Source: CAWIHA01 sp963835855 (GTDB taxonomy: Bacteria; Acidobacteriota; Terriglobia; Bryobacterales; Bryobacteraceae). Taken from it: a stretch of DNA of 27,909 nt. Location: contig CAWIHA010000017.1 of assembly GCA_963835855.1 (NCBI GenBank), positions 1 to 27,909 of the forward strand, in the 5' to 3' direction. Below, piece after piece: positions 1-8,495 of the stretch (position 1 is its first letter; every line of letters begins with the position of its first letter). The notes beneath the pieces were generated by a model. It ran no database searches. It was given only the letters and a program-made list of their open reading frames with translations, and was not told the DNA's origin. A program made the position numbers and the translations under genes.

Positions 1-3
1 AAG

Positions 4-70
4 GGCGGAGTAAAACTAGACCACCGGGGCGGCGGGCAAGTAGACCAGTTCACGGGCAGTTAGGGTTTTG
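4..70. repeat. IS21 left-end multiple repeats
   Basis: TAGACC-type repeats start at 17 and 41, and TAGGGTTTTG lies at 61-70. All have inverted partners at the right end (2465-2474, 2499-2524, 2548-2556). They are the likely binding sites of the IstA transposase. The 186 bp before the istB stop contain no gene that I can support. Confidence 0.7.
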
Positions 71-186
71 CTTTGAAGGACTTGCGGGGCGGCTGGAGCG
101 AAGCCCTGCGAGGCCGTCGGCCGAGCGTTTAGGCCGGAGCGGAAGCCGCCTGTGCAAATCGGCGTCCGATTCGCCGGGCAGGCCGA

Positions 187-945
187 CTAGGAACGCGACT
201 GGGGAGGCCGCTTGCTGTCCTTGAGCCGGTAACTTTCCCCGTTCATCTCCAGGATGTGGACGTGATGCGTGAGCCGGTCCAGCAGGGCTCCCGTCAGCCG
301 CTCGCTTCCGAAAGCCTCGGTCCATTCGTTGAACGGCAGGTTGCTGGTAACCAGCGTGGCGCTGCGTTCGTAGCGCCGGCTGAAGACCTCGAACATCAGT
401 TCGGCTCCGGTCTTGGACAGCGGCACGAAGCCCAGTTCATCCACGATCAGCAGCTCGAAGCTGGAGAGCGCTTTCTGGAAGCGCATCAGCCGCCGTTCAT
501 CCTTGGCTTCGATCAGCTCATGCGCCAGCGACGCCGCGGTGGTGAACCGGACGGGGAAACCCTTCTGGCAAGCGGCCAGACCCAGGGCCAGTGCGAGGTG
601 TGTTTTCCCGGTGCCCGAGTTCCCTAACGCCAGGACGTTTTCCTTGCGCTCGATGAACTCGCAGCGGGCCAGATCCAGCACCAGCGACTTATTTAAGGAG
701 GGGATCGCCAGGAAGTCGAAGGTGTCCAGACTCTTGACCACGTCAAACTTGGCTTGGCGGATGCGGCGCTCGGTGGCCCGTCGTTCGCGGTCCAGCAGTT
801 CCAGTTCGGCAAGCCGCAGCAGGTAACGCGGAAAATCTACGCCCTCGGCGGCACACTGCCGGGCGACCTTGTCATATTCGCGCAGGAACGTCGGCAAGCG
901 CAGCGTCTTCAGATGGTGTTCCAGCAAGACCTGGGGCGTGTCCAT
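187..945 (-). CDS. istB: IS21 transposition helper ATPase IstB
   Basis: AAA+ ATPase of 252 residues that assists the IstA transposase in target selection and strand transfer. Walker A GNSGTGKT lies at about 108-115, Walker B LLIVDELG at 165-172, and a sensor-1-like LVTSN at 198-202. The N-terminal region (about 1-75) is the helical IstB-type domain. I chose the ATG at 945 because it overlaps the istA stop (TGATG) and gives the family N-terminus (MDTPQVLLEHHLKTLRLPTF); the open frame runs further upstream only inside istA. The length is typical for IstB. Translation is probably coupled to istA. No frameshift or missing motif is seen. Confidence 0.95.
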   Translation of the reverse strand: MDTPQVLLEHHLKTLRLPTFLREYDKVARQCAAEGVDFPRYLLRLAELELLDRERRATERRIRQAKFDVVKSLDTFDFLAIPSLNKSLVLDLARCEFIERKENVLALGNSGTGKTHLALALGLAACQKGFPVRFTTAASLAHELIEAKDERRLMRFQKALSSFELLIVDELGFVPLSKTGAELMFEVFSRRYERSATLVTSNLPFNEWTEAFGSERLTGALLDRLTHHVHILEMNGESYRLKDSKRPPQSRS

Positions 946-2462
946 CAGCGGGCTCCCTGGCTCAACAGCGCAAGGTAGTCCGCGGCCGCGGTGGTCGCCA
1001 CTTGCGCTGCCGGCAGGTGTGGATAGTTCTCCAGATCCAACCGCGCCGGCCGCTGCTCGATACGGCACAGCAGCAGATGCTTGACCGCATCCAACGAGAT
1101 CGCACCCAGCCGCAGAGCATCGTCGATGGCCCGCGCCACCTCCGGCAACGGGAACGTCTCCAGCAGCCGCAGTGTCTGCACGTACTCGCGTTTGCCCTTT
1201 TTACCCAGACGCGCTTCCATCAAACGGCGCAGTTGTGCGAAGCCTTCCGGCAGATCCCAGCCAGACAATGGCGCGGCCTGGTCCAGCGCATTCGGCTTCC
1301 GCTCCAACAGCGCCAGGTAGTGCAGCGGATCGAAGATCATGTCTTCGCGTTCATAGCTCCGGGGGTGGCGCGCGATCACCTCGCTCGCCGCGCAGATCAC
1401 GACTTCATGCACAAACCCTTTCACCAACACTTCGCGGTGTCCCCACTGAACCGGCACCGAGTAGTCGTTGGCGCGATAGCGCACCAGCGCCATCGAAGTC
1501 ACCCGCGTCAAACGCTTGTCGCAGGCTTCGTACGGCGCTGTCGGCAAGGGCAGCAGCTGCTCCTGGTCCTTTTGGAAACGCTCGCCGATGGTCTGCTGGT
1601 ATCCGCGCAGTTTGCGTTCGCGCCGCTTTTGGCATTGGACCAGCAGATGCGCGTTGAACTTCTCCCAGCTGGCGTATCGCGGAACCGGCACCATGAAGTT
1701 CCGCCGCGCGTAGCCCACCAGCCCTTCCACCTTCCCCTTGTCGTTGCCCTTGCCGGGACGTCCGAACTTCTCCGCGAACAGGTAATGGCTTTCGAGTTCG
1801 GTGAACGCTCGGGTTTTCATCCGCGTCCCATCGCCCAGAATCCGCGCCACCGCCAGCTTGGTGTTGTCGTACAGGATCGTGCGCGGGACTCCGCCGAAGT
1901 AAGCGAAGGCGTGGTTATGGCCTTCCAGAAATGCTTCCGTCGTCTCGGCCGGGAAGGCCATCACGAAGCAGTCATCGGACTGCGGCAGGTCCATCGCCAA
2001 GTAGTGCGCTTTGCGCTCCACGCCGCCGATTACGGCCAGCGCTTCGCCGAAGTCGGCCTGAGCATCCCCGGGTGGATGCTCCAAGGGTACAAACATCTCG
2101 CGCTGGCTCAGCTTCCGCAGCCGCACGTAGTCCTTCACGATCGTGTAGCCGCCCGTGTAGCCGTGCTCGTCGCGTAGCCGTTCGAAGATCCGCTTGGCTG
2201 TGTGGCGCTGTTTTTTGTCGCGGATCTTGTCGTCTTCCAGGATCTGGTCGATGGTTCCCACCCAGGCGTCCAGCTTGGGCCGGCGTGCCGGCTGCTGCCG
2301 CCGGTAGCCGGGTGGCACTGCGTACCGCAGCATCTTCCGCACTGTTTCGCGAGCCAGCCCGAACTTCCGGGCCGCCTCCCGTTCGCTCATCTGGTCGACG
2401 ACGACCGCCCGCCGGACCCGTGCATATAGCTCCACTGTGTACACCTCTCCGGTATTCCACAA
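945..2462 (-). CDS. istA: IS21 transposase IstA (DDE)
   Basis: Transposase of 505 residues that cuts and joins the IS21 ends. An N-terminal helix-turn-helix (about 15-50, including SEREAARKFGLARETVRKML) should bind the terminal repeats. The integrase-like core has the catalytic triad visible as D137 (QADFGEA), D199 (LYDNTK) and E246 (KGKVEGLV). A C-terminal beta-rich region of Mu-transposase type follows (VRYRANDYSVPVQWGHREV). The full length matches intact IS21 transposases. The start at 2462 lies just inside the right-end repeats. The stop overlaps the istB start by one base, so the two form a single translation unit. Confidence 0.95.
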   Translation of the reverse strand: MWNTGEVYTVELYARVRRAVVVDQMSEREAARKFGLARETVRKMLRYAVPPGYRRQQPARRPKLDAWVGTIDQILEDDKIRDKKQRHTAKRIFERLRDEHGYTGGYTIVKDYVRLRKLSQREMFVPLEHPPGDAQADFGEALAVIGGVERKAHYLAMDLPQSDDCFVMAFPAETTEAFLEGHNHAFAYFGGVPRTILYDNTKLAVARILGDGTRMKTRAFTELESHYLFAEKFGRPGKGNDKGKVEGLVGYARRNFMVPVPRYASWEKFNAHLLVQCQKRRERKLRGYQQTIGERFQKDQEQLLPLPTAPYEACDKRLTRVTSMALVRYRANDYSVPVQWGHREVLVKGFVHEVVICAASEVIARHPRSYEREDMIFDPLHYLALLERKPNALDQAAPLSGWDLPEGFAQLRRLMEARLGKKGKREYVQTLRLLETFPLPEVARAIDDALRLGAISLDAVKHLLLCRIEQRPARLDLENYPHLPAAQVATTAAADYLALLSQGAR

Positions 2463-2464
2463 AA

Positions 2465-2556
2465 CAAAACCCTATGGGAATGTTCGATGGAACCAGTTTC
2501 CCGGCGGTCTACTTTCCTTCCGCCGCAACGCCGCTTACGCGGCGTTTACTGGTCTA
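2465..2556. repeat. IS21 right-end multiple repeats
   Basis: CAAAACCCTA at 2465-2474, a GGTCTA repeat inside 2499-2524 and ACTGGTCTA at 2548-2556 are inverted partners of the left-end repeats. The two TAGACC copies are 45 bp apart. Confidence 0.7.
2527..2546. repeat. Perfect hairpin inside the IS right end
   Basis: AACGCCGC (2527-2534), loop TTAC, GCGGCGTT (2539-2546): an 8-bp perfect stem between the two right-end transposase repeats. It may block read-through into istA or contribute to end structure; the role is inferred. Confidence 0.5.
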
Positions 2557-2571
2557 TTTTGCATCCAGCGC

Positions 2572-2805
2572 TTATAGCACTTGATGTATCCGCGCGCGCA
2601 TCAACCCGGAGATGATTTCGGCCTCGTTACGGCCCACAAACCGCCAGTGATCAGGACCGTCCGTGTGCAAACACCACACCCTGACCGGTCTGCCAGGCGT
2701 GACGCGGTCGAAGTCCTTCAACAGGTGCGCGTAATCCGCGTTCGTCAGAGCCGTGGCGCACGCACTGTGCTCCGGCGCAAGTAATGCGATACACTGTCTC
2801 CAATC
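2572..2805 (-). pseudogene. Start-less open frame, possible 3' remnant of a broken gene
   Basis: On the minus strand an open frame with a coding-like codon pattern (G/C-rich third positions) ends at a TAA at 2574-2572, about 9 bp from the IS right end. It reads ALTNADYAHLLKDFDRVTPG, then VRVWCLHTDGPDHWRF, then VGRNEAEIISGLMRARI. There is no ATG, GTG or TTG start in this frame between the stop and the neighbouring glycosyltransferase gene, where the frame runs on antisense. I do not recognise the family. The most likely reading is the tail of a gene whose 5' part was lost when the neighbouring region was rearranged. Chance openness in GC-rich DNA is the alternative. Confidence 0.3.
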
Positions 2806-4092
2806 ATGAGTGGTGTTCTGAAGGTGTGGGGCCGAAACGTAACTCCAGGGGTGCTCTATGGATCCATGTTCTTGCTCGCCTTCGCACTACGTGCGAGCCT
2901 GGCGCTCGCCATTGATGCGCCGCATCAGCTATTGCGGTACGAGCCAGGCAGGATAGCGGTTTCGCTTGCGGAGCATGGGCGCTACGCCAATCCGTTCCCC
3001 ACACCGACAGGGCCGACGGCACATATTCCTCCGGCATATCCGTTGCTGCTGGCGCTGATCTTCAAGCTGTTCGGCACGGGCGTGGCAGGAGAAATTGTGA
3101 AGCAGATCATGACGTGGGTGGTGACTTCGCTGCGGGCTCCATTGATCGCGATGTTGGCCGTGAGGCTGGGGCTCGGAACGCGCGCGGCCGTGATCGGGGG
3201 GGGTGTTGGCGCGGGCTGGATTGGCTCGCTCGAAACGGAGATACGCGGCGAGTTCGGCTCGCCGTGGGAGGCGCTACTGTTGATGGCGCTTGTTTGGATG
3301 GCGTACCGCCGGCCGCTGGCGGATAAATGGACCACGCGGGCGGCGCTGCTATACGGCGCGCTATGGGGCGCCACCGTGCTGTTCAACCCGGTGGTGCTTC
3401 TGATCTTTGGGGCGTTTGCGGTCCTTGGCATCGCCAAAGCCAGCGGGCGCGGCCGCCTTCGCGCCGTCGCGCAAATTGGCATCATGGCGGGAGTGCTCAT
3501 CCTGACACTTGTGCCGTGGGCCGTCCGCAACCGGATGGCGCTGGGAAGTTGGATTTGGACGCGAAGCAACCTCGGTTTGGAGTTATGGTGCTCGTACCAC
3601 CCGGGAGCGAGATGGAATCTGCTGGTGGACCTCGATCCGCAGACAAAGATGAATCCAACGAAGAATCCGACGGAGGCGGCTGAAGCGCAGCAACTGGGCG
3701 AGGCGGCTTACAACGCGAAAAAGCTCAAGCAGGCGCTGGCTTTCATTCGAAGCCAGCCTGCAGAATCCGTGCGGCTGTTGGGCATGCGCGCTGTGTTGTT
3801 CTGGTTCCCCTGGCGGCGCAATGCGCTGCACAAAACTCTGTCAGGACTGTTTACGGTGTTTGCATGGGTGGGCGCAGCGCTGCTGAACAGACAGAACAAG
3901 CGATTCGCCCGCCTAGCGTGGGCTGTCCTGCTTGTCTTCCCATCGGTCTATTACGTGCAATTGTGGTCTTCGCGATATCGTCTGCCTATCGAGTGGCTGC
4001 TAGTGCTGCTGGTTGGCCTGACACTCGCCCGCATCTCCCAGCGCATATGGCCGGTGCCGGAGAAAGCCCTGGGGGCGGAATCGACGGTTTGA
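2806..4092 (+). CDS. GT39-like integral membrane glycosyltransferase
   Basis: Polytopic membrane protein of 428 residues with about 9-11 hydrophobic segments, resembling the GT-C glycosyltransferases of the PMT/RgtA-D/ArnT type. These transfer sugars from polyprenyl-phosphate donors to glycans, lipids or proteins on the outer side of the inner membrane. Typical marks are a first membrane helix (about 15-35), an acidic residue in the first periplasmic loop (YEPG, E46), and the family-like stretch PWAVRN (237-242) followed by WTRSNLGLELW (251-261). The C-terminal third has further membrane helices (345-361, 369-385, 391-407). Donor and acceptor are unknown. The start ATG at 2806 has no strong ribosome binding site. 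It converges on the ligase gene at 4136, leaving 43 bp. Context suggests surface polysaccharide or glycoprotein assembly. Confidence 0.75.
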   Translation: MSGVLKVWGRNVTPGVLYGSMFLLAFALRASLALAIDAPHQLLRYEPGRIAVSLAEHGRYANPFPTPTGPTAHIPPAYPLLLALIFKLFGTGVAGEIVKQIMTWVVTSLRAPLIAMLAVRLGLGTRAAVIGGGVGAGWIGSLETEIRGEFGSPWEALLLMALVWMAYRRPLADKWTTRAALLYGALWGATVLFNPVVLLIFGAFAVLGIAKASGRGRLRAVAQIGIMAGVLILTLVPWAVRNRMALGSWIWTRSNLGLELWCSYHPGARWNLLVDLDPQTKMNPTKNPTEAAEAQQLGEAAYNAKKLKQALAFIRSQPAESVRLLGMRAVLFWFPWRRNALHKTLSGLFTVFAWVGAALLNRQNKRFARLAWAVLLVFPSVYYVQLWSSRYRLPIEWLLVLLVGLTLARISQRIWPVPEKALGAESTV

Positions 4093-4135
4093 CCGACTGC
4101 CAATGTGAAGTGCCGTATTCAAGGGCAACCGGCGA

Positions 4136-5647
4136 TCAGCCGCTCTTCCGGGAATCCCCGCGATGTTTGTTGAATCGGGCCCGCGGCTCGAGCACGGGCG
4201 CGCGAAGGTGCTGCGCCGCTGTGAAGTTCGCCGGAGCGCTCTTGGCATTGAGCAACGGCAACTCCCCTTGGGCGGCGAGGTGCGTGGCGAGCGACAAACC
4301 GACCGCAAGGCTTTGGTACGAAAAGGCGGAAACGTGCACGAATACGCTGTTTAAAGCGTACACCAGGCTGAGCGCCAGTAGCGAAACGGATTGCGCGAAG
4401 ACCGCCTCGAGACCAGGGACGCCCCGCACTGCCTTGTAAAAGCGATAGTTTGCGCGGATCGCGAGCAGCATAACCGCGAGATAGAACGCGAGGGCGGGAA
4501 TGCCCGCCTCGGCAGAAATCTGTGTGTATGCATTGTGCGGCCGAAGGTACTGCGCATGCCGGCCTTCTGCCTTCGCATCTTGCTGCAGAACATCCGGGAA
4601 CTCGGTGGGGCCGACTCCGAAGATCGGGTGCTGGAGAGTGAACTCAATGCTCTTCTTCAGCAGTTCCTGCCGGCTGGCCTGAGATGCGATGGAGCGCTCC
4701 ACATCTCCGGACCCCGAGCCGGATTCGGGTTCGGCTTTGGCTTCGGCTGCGGCTTGCTGCGCATCCGTCACGATCAGAGTCAGGCGCTGGAGCGTCGCCT
4801 TAGGCGCTATGAATGCGGCGGTGATGGCGAGCAGTAGACCGGTGGCCAAGATCATGAGCTTCGTCCCGCGTCCGCCGATGAAAAAGAACACGGTGGTGAC
4901 TCCGAGTAACGACAAGAACGTACCGCGCGAACCGGTGCGGAGGATGCAAAGCAAGACCGCTGCAATGGCGAGCACACCGAATGCTGCGATGGGGCTCCGG
5001 ACGCGAAGGAAGACAAGCAAGAACGCCATCCCTACGAAGAGATGGAGGGCCAGATCGTTCGGGTTGCCCAATGTCGTGTGGAGAATAGAGAGCCGCCCTT
5101 CCTGCATGGTCCCGAGCCCAATGCACGAGGCGAGGACGACAAATGTCCCGGCTGCCATGAAGTAGACGAGTATCCGAACCTGGCGCAGCGAAATGGCGAG
5201 GGAGGGAATCAAGAACACAAGAGCGTACGAGGGGAGAGCGCCCACGACCCCCTGAAAGCTGCCTCCCGGCCATGTGCTGAACGGGATAGCCAGTATATTC
5301 CAGAGCACAAACAGAAGCCACAGCACGCCGATGCGCGAGCGCAAGCCCCGCAGGATGCCGCCTCCGATGAGCGCACAAGCGAGGACCAACGGGCCGCAGA
5401 CCTTCGTGATGTATGGCTTGATCCCCAAGGTCACCAGCATCGTTTCGTTCAGCAGAGCCATGTACGAGAACAGGTAAAGCCCGAGGAATATCACGCCGGC
5501 TTTCTGAACCAGGTTGGCTTCGGAAAGAGGCGCACTGGCAGCTGAAACGGGAGCCGCGCTCTGAGGCGCGACCGTGCCACCGGACCAGCGCTGGCCGGCT
5601 GGTGCTGGCTTCCTGTGAGAGCCAAAGTGTCCGCTGGAAAATCTCAT
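4136..5647 (-). CDS. O-antigen ligase/polymerase family protein (WaaL/Wzy_C type)
   Basis: Membrane protein of 503 residues. After a soluble Pro/Ala-rich N-terminus (about 1-45) come roughly ten or more membrane helices, interrupted by a long charged loop (about 285-370) that should face the periplasm. The Wzy_C region is recognisable: RTGSRGTFLSLLGV (237-250), HPIFGVGP (340-347) and PHNAYTQISAEAGIPALAFY (370-389), whose PHN is a hallmark of WaaL/Wzy-like ligases. The family joins or polymerises undecaprenyl-linked oligosaccharides, or glycosylates proteins (PglL-like); ligase, polymerase and PglL roles cannot be separated from sequence alone. The ATG at 5647 lacks a clear ribosome binding site, so a later start is possible. 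It diverges from the fibre gene at 6022 and shares its upstream region. Confidence 0.8.
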   Translation of the reverse strand: MRFSSGHFGSHRKPAPAGQRWSGGTVAPQSAAPVSAASAPLSEANLVQKAGVIFLGLYLFSYMALLNETMLVTLGIKPYITKVCGPLVLACALIGGGILRGLRSRIGVLWLLFVLWNILAIPFSTWPGGSFQGVVGALPSYALVFLIPSLAISLRQVRILVYFMAAGTFVVLASCIGLGTMQEGRLSILHTTLGNPNDLALHLFVGMAFLLVFLRVRSPIAAFGVLAIAAVLLCILRTGSRGTFLSLLGVTTVFFFIGGRGTKLMILATGLLLAITAAFIAPKATLQRLTLIVTDAQQAAAEAKAEPESGSGSGDVERSIASQASRQELLKKSIEFTLQHPIFGVGPTEFPDVLQQDAKAEGRHAQYLRPHNAYTQISAEAGIPALAFYLAVMLLAIRANYRFYKAVRGVPGLEAVFAQSVSLLALSLVYALNSVFVHVSAFSYQSLAVGLSLATHLAAQGELPLLNAKSAPANFTAAQHLRAPVLEPRARFNKHRGDSRKSG

Positions 5648-6021
5648 CGAAGGTGGTCGGTAAAGTGGCTATCGGTCGTTTCGTTCGCACCGATTACGGC
5701 GCACCATCCGGTCTTGGAAAGTGCGTTCCCAATTCTAGCAGTTCTCCTCGTTTGTGCCCAGATGCTCAAGGCGGCGGCCGCCAGTGACCAGCGGAGCACG
5801 ATTATATCCCAGTAATTTTCAGACAGATCGCATTCACGGCTCGGCGGATTGAAAGCTCGTGGCTCCTACACTTGGGCGTGAAGTGTCGAACAGCGTGCGC
5901 CTGCAAACGCCGTTTGCGCCGCGAACCGCGCCAGCAGGCCGCCTCTGGCGGATAAGCGCAGTCGCTAAGACGAGGAAGAGGTCACGCATCGTTTCCCGGA
6001 GGGTGATTCGGAGTCGTGCTT
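5648..6021. promoter_or_regulatory. Divergent intergenic region between ligase and first fibre gene
   Basis: A 374-bp gap without a supportable gene. It must hold the promoters for both flanking genes. The reverse strand carries TATAAT within GGGATATAATC (5800-5810 region), a good -10 for the ligase, but no convincing -35. Positions 5800-5878 resemble the region before the second fibre gene. Two small potential hairpins lie near 5910-5925 (GCAAA-TTTGC) and 5940-5952 (CCGCC-GGCGG), in the presumed long leader of the fibre mRNA. GGAG at 6010-6013 sits 8 nt before the ATG at 6022. Confidence 0.4.
5800..5878 (+). promoter_or_regulatory. Conserved upstream element, copy A
   Basis: This 79-nt stretch aligns without net length change to 14194-14272, upstream of the other fibre gene. 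It begins with an identical GATTATATC, continues with ATTT..CA..AGATC, and ends with CCTACACTTGGGCG against CCTACACTGGGGCG. Identity by eye is concentrated at the two ends; the middle is poorly conserved. It also shares the 12-mer GCGGATTGAAAG (5844-5855) with the reverse strand at 13942-13953. Probably a shared promoter or regulator-binding region. Confidence 0.4.
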
Positions 6022-8490
6022 ATGCCTAAAGTGAAAAAAGGCGGCAGTACATTGGCTTTACTCCTGAGCCTGGCATGGTGCGCAAACGCGCAAACGACAA
6101 TCAACGGAGGGCGCGCGATTTCAGGCGGCTGGGATGCTTCGAGCGCAGCAACAACGAAGCCGGCGAAGGCGGGCACCACGCTCCCGGCGGCGTGCGGCGT
6201 GGGAGAGCAATATTTCAAGACGGATGCCGCACCCGGCCAGAATCTATACTTGTGCGCGTCGCCGAATACCTGGGCGCAACTGACCGGCGGCGGGGAAGTG
6301 AACACAGCTTCGAACGTAGGAGCAGGGGGCGTTGGAACGTTTGACGCAAAAACGGGCGTCAATCTCGGTTTCCGGAACATCGCGGCGGGCAGCTCGAAGA
6401 TCTCAGTAACGCTCGATGCGGTGAACAAGCTGGTCAACATCGACACGGTCGAAGGCAACCTGGACCTGAATAACCTGAGCGGCGCACTCGGCGTGACGAA
6501 GGGCGGCACGGGCGCAACCAGCGCGGCTGGAGCGCTGGCGAACTTCGGGGCTGCCGGCGTGAGTGTTTCGAACACTTACGCGGCAGGCACAAAGCAAACA
6601 TTTCAGCCCTCGGCGGCAACGAGCGGCCTCAACTTGCTGTGCGCTACGCTGCCGTCTTCACCGGCTGCCAACGATGTAGCCTGCGATTCCGGGGACGGGA
6701 ACAAGTGGAAGCTTTACAATGGATCAAGCTGGATCGCAATCGGGAACGCGGTCTCGAGCGTATTCTCGCGCACGGGGGCGGTTGCCGCGCAAACGGGTGA
6801 CTACACGACAGCGCAGGTCATCGAAAGCGGGAATCTGTACTTCACGAATGCGCGCGCGCAGTCTGCGATGAACGGCCTGTATGAATTCCCGCTGACCTTC
6901 AATGCTCCGCTCTCGCGTTCGGCCAACACTATCTCCTGTCTCACGGCGTCGATCTCGCAGGCCGGTTGCCTGTCGAGTGCCGATTGGGCCACGTTCAACG
7001 GGAAGCAGGCCGCAATCTCAGGGGCGCCAGCCACATGGCCTTCCTTTGCAACTGTGGCAACGTCCGGGAGTTACAACGACCTCAGCAACAAGCCCACATC
7101 GCTTCCTCCAAATGGTTCAGCAAGCGGCGACCTGAGCGGCTCTTATCCGGGGCCAACGGTGGTGCAGGTGAACGGGGCTGCGATCCCGACCAGCGGCATG
7201 CTCAAGGCCAACAGCAGCCACCAGATTGTGCAAGCGGCGGCAGGCACGGATTACATGGGCACGGCCACAGCGGTGCAGGCCTCACAAATGCCCGCACTCA
7301 CGGGGGATTGCACGACCTCGGCCGGGGCGGTGGCGACTACCTGCACAAAAACCAACGGCGTCGTCTTCGCGGCTTCGGCGACTACTGATACGACGAACGC
7401 GAGCAACATCTCAAGTGGCACGCTGGCATCCGCCAGGCTGCCCGCCACTATCAGCGCGAACACGACCGGCAACGCGGCGACAGCGACCGCTCTTGCCGCG
7501 GCTCCGACGCAGTGCAGCGCAGGGAACTATCCGCTTGGCATTGCCGCGAATGGGAACGCCCAGAGCTGCACACCGGCGGCCGGATCAGGCACGGTGACCA
7601 GCGTCTCGGTAACCGTTCCCGCGTGGGCAGCGGTGACGGTCACCAATCCGACCACGACTCCCGCGATAGCGATCACCGCGGCGACGGGGCAGACAGCAAA
7701 TCAGGTTCTCGCGACTCCGAACGGCAGCGCGGGCGCCGTTGGGTTGCGAGCGCTCGTGGCTGGCGACTTGCCAGCAGCGATTCCGCTGTCTCAGACCAAT
7801 GTCTTGGATCGCACGTTCTATTACTTTAAAGAAGACTTTGATTCGACCGTGTCCCCATCCGGCTGGGGGTACGCCAAGATTGGCACGGACAATGGCGGCG
7901 TGCAGGGGTTGGGCTCTACAATAGACACTGCGCATCCAGGAGTGGAAAGAGTGTACGGTTCGGCGACGACGGCCGGCGACGGGGAGTATTTACAGAAACT
8001 GCAGGGCAACGGCAGCGGCGGTCTGCCGAACCTCGGCGCCAGCGGGGATGCTTTTTCGTGCACAATAATCTTCCGGCCTAGCAACGGGGTCACAAACATT
8101 ATCACGCGTGCTGGTTTGGCGGGGACGGCGGTCCTGGCGCCTCCTGAGTTCATCGGGGTCCGGTTCGACACTACCACGGCGTCGCCGGACACCTACTGGC
8201 AGTTGGAGACGAAGACAGGAGGCAGCACCAGCGCAAACCCCGGCAACGTCAACATCACGCCGACGAACAACGATTGGATGCGGCTCGACTTCAACGGCAC
8301 CGGCAACGGAACGATCAATTTCACACTGACCGACACGACGGCCAGCAAGGTATCCACGTACTCCACGAGCACCAATGTATCCACGAGCAATCTGTATCCA
8401 TTCGCGGTGGTGGCGTCGGTCAACTCAGCAGGACTGAGACAAATCGATGTGGACTTTTTCGGCTGCGCCGTCACCGGGCTGAGCAGGTAG
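6022..8490 (+). CDS. Secreted phage-tail-fibre-like modular protein 1
   Basis: Protein of 822 residues. A Sec signal peptide (MPKVKKGG, then a hydrophobic stretch, cleavage likely near CANA-QT at 23-24) exports it. A cysteine module (LPAACGVGEQYFKTDAAPGQ...W, 54-86) is followed by a low-complexity stalk of phage tail-fibre motifs: NLSGALGVTKGGTGATSAAG (151-170), SSVFSRTGAVAAQTGDYT (245-262), LSSADWATFNGKQAAI (317-332), ATSGSYNDLSNKP (346-358), GDLSGSYPGPTV (369-380), TGNAATATALA (482-492), GTVTSVSVTVP (523-533) and LRALVAGDLP (575-584). The C-terminal part (about 595-822, beginning FYYFKEDFDS) looks like a beta-sandwich head, possibly lectin/LamG-like. ATG 6022 is preferred over GTG 6016 because GGAG lies 8 nt upstream. 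The function is unknown; an adhesin or receptor-binding fibre is an inference. Confidence 0.8.
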   Translation: MPKVKKGGSTLALLLSLAWCANAQTTINGGRAISGGWDASSAATTKPAKAGTTLPAACGVGEQYFKTDAAPGQNLYLCASPNTWAQLTGGGEVNTASNVGAGGVGTFDAKTGVNLGFRNIAAGSSKISVTLDAVNKLVNIDTVEGNLDLNNLSGALGVTKGGTGATSAAGALANFGAAGVSVSNTYAAGTKQTFQPSAATSGLNLLCATLPSSPAANDVACDSGDGNKWKLYNGSSWIAIGNAVSSVFSRTGAVAAQTGDYTTAQVIESGNLYFTNARAQSAMNGLYEFPLTFNAPLSRSANTISCLTASISQAGCLSSADWATFNGKQAAISGAPATWPSFATVATSGSYNDLSNKPTSLPPNGSASGDLSGSYPGPTVVQVNGAAIPTSGMLKANSSHQIVQAAAGTDYMGTATAVQASQMPALTGDCTTSAGAVATTCTKTNGVVFAASATTDTTNASNISSGTLASARLPATISANTTGNAATATALAAAPTQCSAGNYPLGIAANGNAQSCTPAAGSGTVTSVSVTVPAWAAVTVTNPTTTPAIAITAATGQTANQVLATPNGSAGAVGLRALVAGDLPAAIPLSQTNVLDRTFYYFKEDFDSTVSPSGWGYAKIGTDNGGVQGLGSTIDTAHPGVERVYGSATTAGDGEYLQKLQGNGSGGLPNLGASGDAFSCTIIFRPSNGVTNIITRAGLAGTAVLAPPEFIGVRFDTTTASPDTYWQLETKTGGSTSANPGNVNITPTNNDWMRLDFNGTGNGTINFTLTDTTASKVSTYSTSTNVSTSNLYPFAVVASVNSAGLRQIDVDFFGCAVTGLSR

Positions 8491-8495
8491 ATTCC

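Larger units (their letters stand above)
1..2563 (-). mobile_element. IS21-family insertion sequence (left end cut by the window)
   Basis: The element contains istA and istB in the usual IS21 order, with a TGATG stop/start overlap. IS21 ends carry several short transposase-binding repeats inside the terminal inverted repeats, and that pattern is visible. Positions 4-29 match the reverse complement of 2499-2524 at about 21 of 26 bases (core TAGACC). TAGACCAGT at 41-49 matches 2548-2556 inverted, and TAGGGTTTTG at 61-70 matches 2465-2474 inverted. The right terminus is probably ...TTTTGCA at 2563, because IS21 elements usually end in CA. The inner repeat near position 17 corresponds to the inner right-hand repeat near 2511, and the outer right copy lies 45 bp further out. 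The true left end is therefore probably some 30-50 bp before the window, and the target duplication cannot be checked. Both genes look intact, so the copy may be active. Confidence 0.9.

Noticed and set aside
1002..2177. 391-codon plus-strand open frame antisense to istA
   Set aside because: Antisense shadow of a transposase with an intact DDE triad; Gln/Arg/His-rich composition and no motifs.
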